DNA from: Bacillus sp. FJAT-27225
GTDB lineage: Bacteria; Bacillota; Bacilli; Bacillales; Cytobacillaceae
DNA length: 64,000 bases
Direction of reading: 5' to 3'
Assembly (NCBI RefSeq): GCF_001685025.1
Contig: NZ_MAYU01000021.1
Coordinates: 62,001-126,000, forward strand
Positions 1-10,146 of the stretch are shown piece by piece (position 1 is the stretch's first letter; every line of letters starts with the position of its first letter). The notes beneath the pieces are model-generated. The model did not search any database, was not told where the DNA came from, and saw only the letters and a list, made by a program, of their open reading frames with translations. A program made the translations under genes and the position numbers.

Positions 1-10
1 TTGGTTTTTT

Positions 11-18
11 CCTCCTTT
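11..18 (-). promoter_or_regulatory. tsf: Ribosome binding site of tsf (gene body outside window)
   Basis: The minus strand reads AAAGGAGG here, a strong Shine-Dalgarno sequence pointing off the left edge of the window. In Bacillaceae tsf (elongation factor Ts) follows rpsB, so the start codon of tsf is expected just beyond position 1. No tsf coding sequence is inside the window, so the gene identity is inferred from synteny. Confidence 0.6.
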
Positions 19-74
19 AATCTATGTACACAAAATTTCATTCTAATTCTGCGGTTCATACAGTTTTCTACTGT

Positions 75-104
75 ATTATCATAGCCAGACTGAGACATTG
101 TAAA
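75..104 (-). promoter_or_regulatory. Candidate sigma-A promoter for tsf
   Basis: On the minus strand TTTACA (99-104) is followed after 18 bp by GATAAT (75-80), a fair sigma-A promoter. It lies upstream of the tsf ribosome binding site. Because a terminator follows rpsB, tsf probably needs its own promoter. Not tested beyond consensus matching. Confidence 0.5.
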
Positions 105-145
105 CCTTTTTGGGTTACAATATGTGGATATTTATCCTCCATCAA

Positions 146-429
146 TAACCGGCTACTTGCGCTTTCACCTATCTAGCTCCAGTAGCCAGCGTCTAGTGTC
201 CTTCGGTCCCCTCACTACGATAAGTCAACATTGAATCGCTTCCGCTCTTCGTGTTTCCTTTATCTCATGTCGAGGCCCTCCAGGCCTAATATGCTCCTGC
301 GCCATAGCTTTTCGAAGAAGCGACTGTTCAGCTCGTCGCAAAGCGCATGATGCAAATTCTAAGACGTTTCTCATGCAGATATTTCTCCGTAGTAGCTTCG
401 CCGCTAACCGGCTACTTACGCTTTTACTT
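146..429. repeat. GC-rich palindromic intergenic repeat, composite copy
   Basis: Non-coding DNA between rpsB and tsf. It contains blocks also present in the acpP-fabG gap near 38520-38640 (for example TCACTACGATAAGTCAACAT and TCGAGGCCCTCCAGGCC) and in the rpmB-spoVM gap. The phrase AACCGGCTACTT followed by CGCTTT occurs at both ends, suggesting two overlapping or nested copies. No protein is encoded. Confidence 0.7.
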
Positions 430-430
430 T

Positions 431-466
431 AAAAAAAGGTGATAAAGGGTGTTCCCTCTTATCACC
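431..466 (-). terminator. Rho-independent terminator after rpsB
   Basis: The minus strand forms GGTGATAAGAGGG / ACCCTTTATCACC with a short loop, followed by a run of seven T. It lies about 28 bp past the rpsB stop codon and would separate rpsB from tsf. Confidence 0.85.
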
Positions 467-493
467 TTTTTATTTAATCATGGATGTTTAAGC

Positions 494-1322
<829 letters not shown>

Positions 1323-1351
1323 AATATAGCATAATCATTTTATACAATCAA
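1323..1351 (-). promoter_or_regulatory. Sigma-A promoter of rpsB
   Basis: On the minus strand TTGATT (1346-1351), a 17-bp spacer and TATATT (1323-1328) form a near-consensus sigma-A promoter located about 115 bp upstream of the rpsB start codon. Confidence 0.8.
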
Positions 1352-1422
1352 GAAATAACTTAGAAAAAGAGAAAATGAATAATGATTAATCCTATATAGG
1401 TAAAATCCTTTATGATTTCCAC

Positions 1423-1540
1423 TCCAGGCGCTTCGCTTTCCGTGGGCGGTCCGGGAGCCTCCTCGGCGCTTTTAGCGCCTCCGGGGTCTCCCCCTGTCCC
1501 TTTCCTCCCACAGGAGTCTTCGCGCCTTCCGCTTCAATCC
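1423..1540. repeat. GC-rich intergenic repeat, type C
   Basis: A roughly 118-bp non-coding element between codY and rpsB. It begins CCAGGCGCTTCGCTTTCC and ends CGCCTTCCGCTTCAATC. A second copy lies at about 58840-58952 between priA and def. Several sub-segments are self-complementary (GGAGCC, GGCGC, CTCC/GGAG). From general knowledge, elements of this sort are scattered in high copy in many Bacillaceae genomes. Confidence 0.75.
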
Positions 1541-1587
1541 GACTATTTTTTCTTTTCTACAACTTATTTTTTATTAAATATACAGAA

Positions 1588-1618
1588 TAAAAAACCTGTC
1601 CGCCACCCGGCAGACAGG
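1588..1618 (-). terminator. Rho-independent terminator after codY
   Basis: Minus-strand arms CCTGTCTGCC and GGCGGACAGG flank a GGGT loop and are followed by TTTTTTATT. The hairpin starts about 15 bp past the codY stop and would end the xerC-hslV-hslU-codY transcript. Confidence 0.9.
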
Positions 1619-1632
1619 CATAAATTGTTCGA

Positions 1633-2412
1633 TTAGTTAGAGCGAAGTTTATCCAATTCAACAAGGAATTTGTCGTTTAGAACCTTAATGTAAGTTCCTT
1701 TCATTCCAAGTGAGCGGGATTCAATAACTCCGGCACTCTCAAGCTTCCTCAATGCGTTAACAATGACAGAGCGTGTGATTCCAACACGGTCAGCAATTTT
1801 AGAAGCGACAAGAAGGCCTTCATTACCGTTTAACTCTTCAAAAATATGCTCAATCGCTTCTAGCTCACTGTAGGATAGAGAGCTGATTGCCATCTGGACA
1901 ACCGCCTTGCTCCGGGCTTCCTCTTCGATTTCTTCTGTTTTTTCACGAAGGATTTCCATACCGACAACGGTAGCACCATACTCTGCGAGGATTAGGTCAT
2001 CATCATGGAATTTTTCATGAAGCCTTCCAAGGAGCAATGTGCCAAGGCGTTCGCCTCCTCCAATAATTGGGACAATCGTTGTGAGCCCCTCACGGAAAAG
2101 ATCTTTGTTCTCAACAGGGAAAACTGTGTACTCACTTTCAACATCCAGGTTTGGAGATGTTTCTTTAACATTGAACAGTCCCTGTGTATATTCTTCAGGG
2201 AACTGGCGATCCTCAAGCATCTTTTTCATGCGCTCATTCTCGATTTGCTGGTTTATTGCAAAACCAAGGAGCTTGCCGCGGCGGCTGACTACGAAAACGT
2301 TCGCTTCAATAATATCGCTCAATGTTTCCGACATTTCCTTAAAATTTACTGGCTTGCCTGCTGCTTTTTGAAGCAGTGCATTAATTTTTCTCGTTTTTCC
2401 TAATAAGTTCAT
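1633..2412 (-). CDS. codY: GTP-sensing global transcriptional repressor CodY
   Basis: CodY represses stationary-phase, amino-acid and virulence or competence genes while branched-chain amino acids and GTP are plentiful. The 259-residue product begins [19 protein letters not shown], has the ligand-binding GAF domain in roughly the first 155 residues, and ends with a winged helix-turn-helix containing [20 protein letters not shown]. Length and motifs are typical. It is the last gene of the xerC-hslV-hslU-codY operon, as in B. subtilis, and is followed by a strong terminator. The next gene to its left is rpsB; the fla/che operon that follows codY in B. subtilis is not here. Confidence 0.98.
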   Translation of the reverse strand: MNLLGKTRKINALLQKAAGKPVNFKEMSETLSDIIEANVFVVSRRGKLLGFAINQQIENERMKKMLEDRQFPEEYTQGLFNVKETSPNLDVESEYTVFPVENKDLFREGLTTIVPIIGGGERLGTLLLGRLHEKFHDDDLILAEYGATVVGMEILREKTEEIEEEARSKAVVQMAISSLSYSELEAIEHIFEELNGNEGLLVASKIADRVGITRSVIVNALRKLESAGVIESRSLGMKGTYIKVLNDKFLVELDKLRSN

Positions 2413-2507
2413 TCTTATTCCTCCTATTAACTGCGTCCATTGTAATGAATTAGCTATGATTATTCCTTTAGAATTACTCTACAACTATTGCCTCTAAGGC
2501 AAAATGT

Positions 2508-3914
2508 CTAGAGGATGAATTGGCTTAAATCCTTGTTTCGTGAAATGGCCCCTAACTTTTCTTCAACATACTGAGGCGTTATCACAATCTTTTCCAGATT
2601 AATATCCGGCGCTTCGAAGGACAAATCCTCCAACAGCTTTTCCAAGATCGTGTGAAGTCTCCTCGCTCCGATGTTGTCAGTATTTTGATTTACCTCAAAA
2701 GCGACTTCAGCAACCTTGCGAATAGCATCGTCAGAAAATTCAATTTCTATACCTTCTGTTTGCAATAATGCATTATATTGTTTAATCAGGGCATTATCGG
2801 GCTCAACAAGGATTCTGTAGAAGTCCTCGACTGTCAATTTTGTCAGTTCCACACGAATCGGGAATCGTCCTTGAAGCTCTGGAATCAAATCGGATGGTTT
2901 CGCCATGTGAAAAGCGCCTGCAGCTATAAATAGCACATGGTCAGTTTTGACAGGGCCATATTTGGTGACGATTGTTGAGCCTTCGACGATTGGAAGAATA
3001 TCGCGTTGCACACCCTCACGTGAGACATCGGCTGTTGAACCACCATTGCTCTTGCTCGCAATTTTGTCTATTTCGTCAATAAAGATAATCCCATTTTGCT
3101 CAGCGCGTCTTACCGCATCCTGTGTCACATCATCCATATCGATAAGCTTCGCTGCTTCTTCGTTTGTCAGGACTACTCGTGCTTCCCTTACAGTCAGTTT
3201 CCGCTTTTTACGCTTCTTTGGCATGAGGTTTGAAAGGGCATCCTGCATGTTCATGCCCATTTGTTCCATTCCCGAACCTTGAAGCATATCAAACATGGAA
3301 GGGATTTGCTCTTCTACTTCGACTGTGACATATTCCTGTTCAAGCTCTCCCTTTGCAAGCTTTTCACGAATCGCTGATCTGCGTTCCTGTAAGGAATAGT
3401 CCTCTGAAGAAGCTGTATCTTGTTCCTGTTGGGTATTCGCCCCTCCGAATAACATCTCAAGAGGGTTTTTGTAATTAGCCTGTTTTTTGGCAGACGGTAC
3501 GAGCAGTTCGACAAGGCGGCGATTTGCGTTTTCCTCGGCTCTCGGCTTGACCTTAAGAATTTTTTCTTCCTTAACAACCCTTACGGCCGTTTCAACCAAA
3601 TCCCGTACCATTGATTCAACATCGCGGCCCACATAGCCTACTTCTGTGAACTTTGTGGCTTCCACTTTAATGAAAGGCGCTCCGGTAAGTTTGGCGATTC
3701 TCCGGGCAATTTCTGTCTTTCCAACCCCGGTAGGGCCGATCATTAATATATTCTTGGGGATAACCTCATCACGGATGTTTTCATCTAGAAGTTCTCTTCG
3801 ATATCTGTTTCTCAAGGCAACAGCAACAGCCTTTTTAGCATCCTTTTGGCCGATTATGTACTGGTCCAGCCTCTCAACCATTTGTCTGGGCGTTAAACTC
3901 GGTGCCTTTGGCAT
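2508..3914 (-). CDS. hslU: ATP-dependent protease ATPase subunit HslU (ClpY)
   Basis: This 468-residue AAA+ ATPase unfolds substrates and feeds them into the HslV peptidase. The Walker A motif GPTGVGKT is at residues 60-67 and the Walker B motif IIFIDE at about 276-281. The intermediate I-domain between them is Gln/Glu/Lys rich (about 110-245). The C-terminus SQFIL is the short tail that docks into HslV. It lies 18 bp downstream of hslV and about 95 bp before codY, inside one operon. Full length with no missing catalytic motif. Confidence 0.98.
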   Translation of the reverse strand: MPKAPSLTPRQMVERLDQYIIGQKDAKKAVAVALRNRYRRELLDENIRDEVIPKNILMIGPTGVGKTEIARRIAKLTGAPFIKVEATKFTEVGYVGRDVESMVRDLVETAVRVVKEEKILKVKPRAEENANRRLVELLVPSAKKQANYKNPLEMLFGGANTQQEQDTASSEDYSLQERRSAIREKLAKGELEQEYVTVEVEEQIPSMFDMLQGSGMEQMGMNMQDALSNLMPKKRKKRKLTVREARVVLTNEEAAKLIDMDDVTQDAVRRAEQNGIIFIDEIDKIASKSNGGSTADVSREGVQRDILPIVEGSTIVTKYGPVKTDHVLFIAAGAFHMAKPSDLIPELQGRFPIRVELTKLTVEDFYRILVEPDNALIKQYNALLQTEGIEIEFSDDAIRKVAEVAFEVNQNTDNIGARRLHTILEKLLEDLSFEAPDINLEKIVITPQYVEEKLGAISRNKDLSQFIL

Positions 3915-3932
3915 TTTGCATTCTCCTTCCTG

Positions 3933-4475
3933 TTACAGCTCTTCAACTATGATATTTGTATTGGTATATACACAGATTTCAGCAGCAACATCCAGGGCCG
4001 CCTTAGCGATTTCCTTAGCTTCCATATGGTCCCCGGCAAATTTTTTCAGTGAACGCCCTGCAGCGAGCGCGTAATTCCCTCCGGAACCAATTGCGAGGAT
4101 TCCATCGTCCGGTTCAATCACTTCACCTGTACCGCTAACCAGAAGTAAATGGTCTTCGTTCATGACGATCAGCATTGCTTCCAGCCTCCGAAGGACTTTA
4201 TCACTTCTCCAAAGCTTAGCCAGTTCGACCGCGGCTCTTTGGAGATTTCCGTTATATTCCTCAAGCTTTCCTTCGAACAGTTCAAAGAGAGTAAACGCAT
4301 CTGCTACAGATCCTGCAAATCCCGCAATTACTCTACCATTAAATATCCTTCTAACTTTTTTTGCTGTGTGTTTCATCACAACCGCATTTCCGAAAGTAAC
4401 CTGGCCATCACCGGCCATAGCGGCTTTGCCATTGTGCTTGATTGCAAATATAGTCGTTGCATGGAATTGTGACAA
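3933..4475 (-). CDS. hslV: ATP-dependent protease subunit HslV (ClpQ)
   Basis: This is the 180-residue peptidase of the HslUV complex. The N-terminus [12 protein letters not shown] carries Ser at position 2, so after Met removal the likely nucleophile is Ser rather than the Thr of most HslV proteins. That is the known Bacillus CodW/ClpQ variant. The GDGQVTFG and [12 protein letters not shown] segments are typical. The gene sits between xerC and hslU with short spacers (24 and 18 bp), consistent with co-transcription and complex formation with HslU. Confidence 0.97.
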   Translation of the reverse strand: MSQFHATTIFAIKHNGKAAMAGDGQVTFGNAVVMKHTAKKVRRIFNGRVIAGFAGSVADAFTLFELFEGKLEEYNGNLQRAAVELAKLWRSDKVLRRLEAMLIVMNEDHLLLVSGTGEVIEPDDGILAIGSGGNYALAAGRSLKKFAGDHMEAKEIAKAALDVAAEICVYTNTNIIVEEL

Positions 4476-4499
4476 GATGATACCTCCTACATTCCGAGC

Positions 4500-5399
4500 C
4501 TATGCTCTGGGATGGTGTGACATATAAATCTTTTTCAACTTTTCGCTGGTAACATGAGTATAGATCTGGGTTGAAGATAAGAATGAATGGCCCAATAATT
4601 CCTGGACTGTTCGCATATCAGCACCATTATTTAAAAGATGTGTCGCGAAAGAATGCCGCAATTTATGGGGGTGGATTTTACCAGTAAGGGACGACTTCTC
4701 AATCATGCCATCAAGAATGGTCCGGACACCCCTAGCTGTAAGCGGACCACCTCTGTGGTTGATAAAAAGTACTTCCTGGTTTGGTTTTCCATTCAGAAGT
4801 TTCTTTCTTCCATCCTCAAGATAGAGTTTCAGTGCCTCTGAAGCTTTTGAGCCAAAGGGAACATATCTCTCCTTGCTGCCTTTTCCCTTTACCAAAATCG
4901 TTGACAGGAAGAAATCAATATCCTTCAAGGTAATACTGCAGCACTCACTTACCCGTATACCCGTCGCATACAAAAGTTCAAGAAGAGCCGCATTTCTTTG
5001 CCCAAGAGGAGTGTCAGTTTTGCATTCCTGGAAAAGGATCTCCAGTTCATTTTCATAAAAAAATTCCGGCAGCCTCTTTTCGCCCTTTGGCAATATAACA
5101 AGGGTAAACGGATTTTCCTCAACAATCTTTTCCCTTACAAGAAATTTGTAAAAGCTTCTTAGGCAGGAAATTTTCTTTGCAATTGTTTTGCGGGACTGTT
5201 TTTTATCGAAAAGTCTTGTCAGGAAAAGCCGGGCATCATGGTAACGGACGTCCGCCACTTCCTTTATTCCCTGCTCGGCCATCATATCAAAAAATTCCAT
5301 GACTATATCCTGATAATCGCCAATTGTATATTGTGAGTAATTTTTTTCAATTTGTAAATATTCAAGGAATAACTTTAAACAAACATTCACATTTCCCAA
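4500..5399 (-). CDS. xerC: Tyrosine recombinase XerC (CodV)
   Basis: XerC with XerD resolves chromosome dimers at dif. The 299-residue protein has an N-terminal SAM-like core-binding domain (about 5-95) and a catalytic domain with R149 (TGIRVSE), K173, H245-x-x-R248 (HKLRH), H271 (LLGH) and the nucleophile Y280 (QIYTH). The start is a TTG codon at 5399 placed 6 bp after GAGGTGG; no better ATG is available. It is the first gene of the xerC-hslVU-codY operon. In B. subtilis trmFO immediately precedes it, but here no trmFO is present. Confidence 0.96.
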   Translation of the reverse strand: MGNVNVCLKLFLEYLQIEKNYSQYTIGDYQDIVMEFFDMMAEQGIKEVADVRYHDARLFLTRLFDKKQSRKTIAKKISCLRSFYKFLVREKIVEENPFTLVILPKGEKRLPEFFYENELEILFQECKTDTPLGQRNAALLELLYATGIRVSECCSITLKDIDFFLSTILVKGKGSKERYVPFGSKASEALKLYLEDGRKKLLNGKPNQEVLFINHRGGPLTARGVRTILDGMIEKSSLTGKIHPHKLRHSFATHLLNNGADMRTVQELLGHSFLSSTQIYTHVTSEKLKKIYMSHHPRA

Positions 5400-5426
5400 A
5401 AAAGACCACCTCGCACAGCCTTTTAA

Positions 5427-5455
5427 ATCTTATCATACCGAAATGTCGGTTGCAA
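5427..5455 (-). promoter_or_regulatory. Sigma-A promoter of xerC-hslV-hslU-codY
   Basis: The minus strand has TTGCAA (5450-5455), a 17-bp spacer and TAAGAT (5427-5432), ending about 27 bp upstream of the xerC start. This gives the operon its own promoter independent of topA. Confidence 0.8.
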
Positions 5456-5476
5456 GAAACTTTACAAATTTTTCAC

Positions 5477-5491
5477 AAATTTCTGAATTGT
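5477..5491 (-). promoter_or_regulatory. Possible CodY box
   Basis: The minus-strand 15-mer ACAATTCAGAAATTT matches 11 of 15 positions of the CodY consensus AATTTTCWGAAAATT. It sits just upstream of the -35 element of the operon that encodes CodY. A site this weak arises often by chance in AT-rich DNA, so autoregulation is only a suggestion. Confidence 0.25.
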
Positions 5492-5594
5492 TTCCAAATC
5501 TTGCATTTTAGGAACCATTTCTGTTTACGTTTTACCCTATTTCTTACGGATTACACGAAATGAAGTTTCCAAGTAGTGGATAAGCATATTGTGC

Positions 5595-5798
5595 TTAAGT
5601 ATATGGTCCTGCTACATCGTACCGCATCCGCCCATCTTCAGAAAGACTAAATAATCCAATTAAATCAATAGATTGTGTCTTAAAACTGACAATATTTGCT
5701 GCGACAAGAATCACCCAGGAGAAAGTATATGTGCCAGATCGAACCATCGATGTAACTTTTAACAATCCCGTTCTTTCACCATACCTACCAGTATCTCA
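5595..5798 (-). pseudogene. Decayed ORF of unknown identity between topA and xerC
   Basis: An open frame runs on the minus strand from just after a TGA (5796-5798) to a TAA (5595-5597). From the ATG at 5747 it encodes 50 residues, beginning MVRSGTYTFSWVILVAAN and ending RMRYDVAGPYT. In the same frame, 16 protein-like codons precede the ATG, and reading on past the TGA gives SINADPVLS before further stops. There is no ribosome binding site. The protein-like composition suggests a 3' remnant of a degraded gene. I do not recognise the family; it does not resemble TrmFO. Confidence 0.35.
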
Positions 5799-6028
5799 GG
5801 ATAAAACAGGGTCTGCATTTATTGATTGGCAGAGTCATTACCTATTTATCCCTTTTTTACAGACTATAATACCTGAATAAGAATAACATTTACACACGCG
5901 TAAACTAAAACAATCTGCCTATTACAGAGTACTTCTTAACCCCATAGACATTATAACAATACGTAAAAACAAGTAAAAAGTTTCACATTCTAATATTTCC
6001 AGGTAACCTTTGCCTTTATTTCAACAGA

Positions 6029-6055
6029 ATAAAGGAGCGGACATAAGCCCGCTCC
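6029..6055 (-). terminator. Rho-independent terminator after topA
   Basis: Minus-strand arms GGAGCGG and CCGCTCC enclose an 8-nt loop and are followed by TTTATT. The hairpin starts at the topA stop codon. Confidence 0.75.
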
Positions 6056-8130
6056 TAACTTTGCTGCTCCTCCTTATAATCACAGGAAGAACATTGAACC
6101 TGGACACCTTTTTTCAGTTTTTTCTCGATTAGGATACTATCGCATTTAGGGCAATTTCTTGGAAGTGGCTTATCCCATGAAAGGAAATCACATTCAGGGA
6201 ATCTGTCACAGCCATAAAAGATTCGGCGTTTCTTGCTCTTTCGTTCGATAACATGGCCTTCTTTGCAATTGGGACATGTAACACCAATATCCTTTACGAT
6301 TGCCTTTGTATTACGGCACTCAGGAAAATTGCTGCAGGCCATAAATTTACCGAAGCGGCCCATTTTAAATACCATTGGGCTGCCGCAATTTTCGCAGTCT
6401 TCACCTGCAGGTTCATCCTTGATTTCTACCTCTTGCATTTCCTTTTCTGCAACTTCGAGGCTCTTCTCGAAATCCTTATAGAATTCACTAATGACACTGA
6501 CCCAAGCCGCTTTACCATCCTCGACATCATCTAAATCTTGTTCCATTTTGGCTGTGAATTCAACATTGAGTATTTCCGGGAAGAATTCAGCCATAAGCTC
6601 ATGGACAATCTCTCCTAGCTCGGTCGGAACAAACCGCTTGTTATCCAGTGCCACATAACCTCGCTTCTGAATTGTGTCCAATGTAGGAGCGTAAGTGGAT
6701 GGACGGCCAATCCCAAGTTCCTCCATGGTTCGTACCAGTCTTGCTTCAGTATAGCGAGGCGGAGGCTGTGTGAAGTGCTGCTTCGGCTCGATTTCAGTTT
6801 TACTGACTTCGTCTCCCTCTTTAAGGTCAGGAAGGAACCTGTCCGTTTCCTCGGCTTGGTCATCCGTTCCCTCTACATATAGCTTCATAAAGCCCGGGAA
6901 TTTAATTTTTGAGCCTGTGGCCCGGAAATACACATCTCCGTTTACAAGGTCGACACTCATAGTATCCATGACCGCTGGCGCCATTTGGCTGGCCAGGAAA
7001 CGATCCCAGATAAGTTTATAAAGCCTTAGCTGGTCTCTTGATAAAAATTCCTTTAAGGATGCCGGGTTCCTGAATGTGCTTGTTGGGCGGACAGCCTCAT
7101 GTGCATCCTGTGCATTCGATTGTTTTTTCTCTTTATTCGCTCCATCTTTGAGGAACTTTTCTCCATATTCGGAGGTAATATAATTTTTTGCCTCTGTCTG
7201 TGCAACCTCGGATATGCGTGTTGAATCAGTCCTCATATACGTAATCAGACCGACCGTTCCTTCCTTGCCAAGGTCAATGCCCTCATAAAGCTGTTGAGCA
7301 ATCATCATTGTTTTTTTGGCGCGGAAATTCAACTTTCTTGCTGCTTCCTGCTGCAGGGACGATGTTGTAAATGGAGGTGCAGGATTTCGTTTCCTCTCTT
7401 TTTTCGTGACTGAAGTAACTTTAAAGGTATCACCGCTGATTCCAGAAATAGCAGCCTTTACTTCCTCCTCAGAGCGAAGTTCCCTCTTTTCGCCATTGAT
7501 ACCGTAGAAAGATGCATCAAATGCTTCCTTTCCTTTCTGGAATTTTCCATCAATCGTCCAATACTCTTCTGGTTCAAACGCTTTGATTTCTTTTTCACGG
7601 TCGATAATCAGGCGAACTGCAACGGATTGTACCCTTCCGGCCGACAGCCCTTTTTTTACTTTTTTCCACAGCAGCGGGCTTATGTTATAGCCAACAAGCC
7701 GATCAAGAATTCGCCTAGCCTGTTGTGCATCCACAAGGTTCATTTTAATCGGCCTTGGGTGTTTAAAAGATTCCTTGATTGCATCTTTGGTGATTTCGTT
7801 AAAAACAACCCGGCAATCTGAATTCACATCAACATCCAGGCTATGTGCTAAATGCCATGCAATTGCTTCCCCTTCTCTGTCGGGGTCAGCTGCCAAATAT
7901 ACTTTCTTTGCCTTTTTGGCGGCTGATTTCAATTCTTTCATTACAGGGCCTTTGCCTCTTATCGTAATATACTTGGGATCAAAGTTATTAGCTATATCAA
8001 CGCCCATTTGGCTTTTTGGCAAATCACGCACATGGCCCATGGATGCTCTCACTTTGTATTTTTTTCCAAGATAACGCTCTATTGTCTTCGCCTTTGCCGG
8101 CGATTCTACGATGACTAGAAAATCTGCCAT
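6055..8130 (-). CDS. topA: DNA topoisomerase I
   Basis: This 691-residue type IA topoisomerase relaxes negative supercoils. It opens with a Toprim domain ([17 protein letters not shown]; the acidic [12 protein letters not shown] at about 82-93) and carries the catalytic Tyr at about residue 298 in [10 protein letters not shown]. The C-terminus has three zinc-ribbon modules, with Cys pairs in CENCGSP, CPNCKEG and CPKCDS. All expected domains are present. A terminator follows immediately. Downstream is a 655-bp spacer rather than the trmFO gene expected from synteny. Confidence 0.98.
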   Translation of the reverse strand: MADFLVIVESPAKAKTIERYLGKKYKVRASMGHVRDLPKSQMGVDIANNFDPKYITIRGKGPVMKELKSAAKKAKKVYLAADPDREGEAIAWHLAHSLDVDVNSDCRVVFNEITKDAIKESFKHPRPIKMNLVDAQQARRILDRLVGYNISPLLWKKVKKGLSAGRVQSVAVRLIIDREKEIKAFEPEEYWTIDGKFQKGKEAFDASFYGINGEKRELRSEEEVKAAISGISGDTFKVTSVTKKERKRNPAPPFTTSSLQQEAARKLNFRAKKTMMIAQQLYEGIDLGKEGTVGLITYMRTDSTRISEVAQTEAKNYITSEYGEKFLKDGANKEKKQSNAQDAHEAVRPTSTFRNPASLKEFLSRDQLRLYKLIWDRFLASQMAPAVMDTMSVDLVNGDVYFRATGSKIKFPGFMKLYVEGTDDQAEETDRFLPDLKEGDEVSKTEIEPKQHFTQPPPRYTEARLVRTMEELGIGRPSTYAPTLDTIQKRGYVALDNKRFVPTELGEIVHELMAEFFPEILNVEFTAKMEQDLDDVEDGKAAWVSVISEFYKDFEKSLEVAEKEMQEVEIKDEPAGEDCENCGSPMVFKMGRFGKFMACSNFPECRNTKAIVKDIGVTCPNCKEGHVIERKSKKRRIFYGCDRFPECDFLSWDKPLPRNCPKCDSILIEKKLKKGVQVQCSSCDYKEEQQS

Positions 8131-8277
8131 TCAATCATCCTCCCAGCGAGGTGTTTTTTTCTAACACCTGTTGCAAAATGTATACTAGTTTCCGGAGAAT
8201 TTCAACCTTTTTAATTAAATTGGCCTTAAAAATTTCCAAATTCCCGTTCTACTACCAATATTTACATCTATTTTTCT

Positions 8278-9156
8278 TCATATTAACCGAAGTTCTTCTA
8301 TTATATCCTCAGCTGTTGTAACTAGCTTTGCCCCTTGCTGAATCAATTCATTGGCACCACCTGATAAAGGATTAAATATGCTGCCAGGCAGGGAAAATAC
8401 CTCTCTTCCTTCATTTACCGCATAATTTGCGGTAATAAGTGAGCCGCTTTTTCTTTTTGCTTCTATTATAATAGTTCCCCTTGAGAGTCCGCTAATAATC
8501 CTGTTGCGCATCGGAAACTGCCATCGGGATGGTTTCGTATCAGGTGGATACTCGGATAGGACAAGTTGGCTTTTGAACATTTGATTCGCTAGCTTTCTGT
8601 TTTCTTCAGGATATATATGATATAACCCGCCGGCTATTACTGCAATTGTTCTGCCTGCATTCCGTATCGCGCATTCATGGGCACAAGCATCGATTCCCTT
8701 TGCAAGGCCGCTAACAATGACTATTCCTCTTTCTAGTAAACCCGGAAACAAAAGCCTGATAGCGTTTTTACCATATTGCGTAGCTTCACGGGATCCAACT
8801 ACTGCAAGTTTGGGCTCATTCGCCAAAATGGATACATCACCTTTTGCAAAAAGTGCCCATGGTGGCTGATAAATTTGTTTTAATATCTCTGGGTACTCAG
8901 GATCTAGGATGGTTATAATGGAAATTTTATTAACTTTATACTCGTGAAGGCGTTCAGAAAGGATGTCTTTTTGGAGAGAATGGGAAATTGGGTTTTTATC
9001 TGCTTGTCCTTTTGAAAATAGAGGGAAGTCCGCCAACCGGGGAATCGTCTCAATCAAATCTGAAGGCAGTTCATTTTTTATTAAACGCCCTATTTGTAAC
9101 CAGCTGGTTTCCGGGTAATGAAGCAATCCAATTAACTTCTTCCTTACCTCATTCAT
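8278..9156 (-). CDS. dprA: DNA-processing protein DprA (Smf)
   Basis: DprA binds incoming single-stranded DNA during natural transformation and loads RecA onto it. The 292-residue protein has the Rossmann-type DprA core with VVGSREATQYG, SGLAKGIDACAHE and FPMRNRIISGLS. The ATG at 9156 follows AAAGGAGG closely. It lies between sucD and topA as in B. subtilis, and a terminator separates it from sucD. A C-terminal winged-helix domain, present in longer homologues, is absent, which is normal for Bacillus Smf proteins. Confidence 0.95.
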   Translation of the reverse strand: MNEVRKKLIGLLHYPETSWLQIGRLIKNELPSDLIETIPRLADFPLFSKGQADKNPISHSLQKDILSERLHEYKVNKISIITILDPEYPEILKQIYQPPWALFAKGDVSILANEPKLAVVGSREATQYGKNAIRLLFPGLLERGIVIVSGLAKGIDACAHECAIRNAGRTIAVIAGGLYHIYPEENRKLANQMFKSQLVLSEYPPDTKPSRWQFPMRNRIISGLSRGTIIIEAKRKSGSLITANYAVNEGREVFSLPGSIFNPLSGGANELIQQGAKLVTTAEDIIEELRLI

Positions 9157-9183
9157 TAAAATCCTCCTTTACTATATGTTTGG

Positions 9184-9209
9184 AAAAAGCCCTTCATTTC
9201 TGAAGGGCT
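9184..9209 (-). terminator. Rho-independent terminator after sucD
   Basis: Perfect 9-bp arms AGCCCTTCA/TGAAGGGCT with a 4-nt loop are followed by T5 on the minus strand. It would end the sucCD transcript ahead of dprA. Confidence 0.9.
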
Positions 9210-9228
9210 AGTATTCCAGGATAATAGA

Positions 9229-10131
9229 TTAATGTGTCTTGCATTTTTCGTAAAGCCCTTTTTCTTTCAGGACTTCGATGAGTGTTTCGCCCATGACGGC
9301 AGGAGTGTCTGCAACCTTGATTCCGCATTCGTTCATAACCCGGATTTTTTCATCGGCTGTTCCTTTGCCGCCAGAAATAATTGCCCCGGCGTGCCCCATC
9401 CTTTTACCAGGAGGTGCAGTACGCCCGCCGATAAAGCCAACAACAGGCTTCGTCATATTCGCCTTCACCCACTCTGCAGCTTCTTCTTCTGCAGTACCGC
9501 CAATTTCACCAATCATGATGACAGCGTATGTTTCAGGATCTTCGTTAAATGCTTTTAAACAATCAATAAAGTTTGTACCGTTGACAGGGTCTCCGCCAAT
9601 GCCGACTGCTGTTGTCTGTCCGATTCCAGCCTGGGTCAGCTGATGTACAGCTTCATAGGTAAGAGTTCCAGAACGGGACACAACGCCAACGTGGCCTTTT
9701 TTATGGATGTAACCAGGCATAATGCCAATCTTGCACTCATCAGCTGTGATGACACCCGGGCAGTTAGGACCAACAAGGCGTGTCTTCTTGCCTTCCATAT
9801 AGCGTTTTACCTTAACCATATCCAATACTGGGATATGCTCAGTAATACAAATTGCGAGGTCAAGGTCTGCATCGACCGCTTCAATTATGGCATCGGCAGC
9901 AAATGGGGCAGGCACATAAATGACAGATGCATTCGCACCGGTTGCCTCAACTGCTTCACGGACTGTATTGAAAACAGGAACTCCTTCGACTTCCTGACCG
10001 CCTTTGCCAGGGGAAGTCCCGCCGACAATTTTTGTACCGTATTCAAGCATTTGTTTTGTATGGAAAAGCGCAGTCGAGCCAGTAATTCCCTGGACGATCA
10101 CTTTTGTATCTTTATTAATAAATACACTCAC
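9229..10131 (-). CDS. sucD: Succinyl-CoA synthetase (ADP-forming) alpha subunit
   Basis: With SucC this enzyme converts succinyl-CoA to succinate with substrate-level phosphorylation in the TCA cycle. The 300-residue alpha subunit has the CoA-binding Rossmann segment ([15 protein letters not shown]) and the phosphohistidine loop [12 protein letters not shown] near residues 245-256. Translation starts at GTG 10131 after a GAAGGGGG ribosome binding site. sucC lies 15 bp upstream, so the two are co-translated. Confidence 0.98.
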   Translation of the reverse strand: MSVFINKDTKVIVQGITGSTALFHTKQMLEYGTKIVGGTSPGKGGQEVEGVPVFNTVREAVEATGANASVIYVPAPFAADAIIEAVDADLDLAICITEHIPVLDMVKVKRYMEGKKTRLVGPNCPGVITADECKIGIMPGYIHKKGHVGVVSRSGTLTYEAVHQLTQAGIGQTTAVGIGGDPVNGTNFIDCLKAFNEDPETYAVIMIGEIGGTAEEEAAEWVKANMTKPVVGFIGGRTAPPGKRMGHAGAIISGGKGTADEKIRVMNECGIKVADTPAVMGETLIEVLKEKGLYEKCKTH

Positions 10132-10146
10132 AACAGCTACCCCCTT

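Noticed and set aside
1412-1636. Plus-strand ORF of 74 codons in the codY-rpsB gap
   Set aside because: It reads through the type C repeat and the codY terminator and has no coding signature.
5400-6054. Degraded trmFO in the topA-xerC spacer
   Set aside because: No frame shows the FAD-binding or other TrmFO motifs, and the spacer is half the length of the gene; the remnant ORF there is unrelated.
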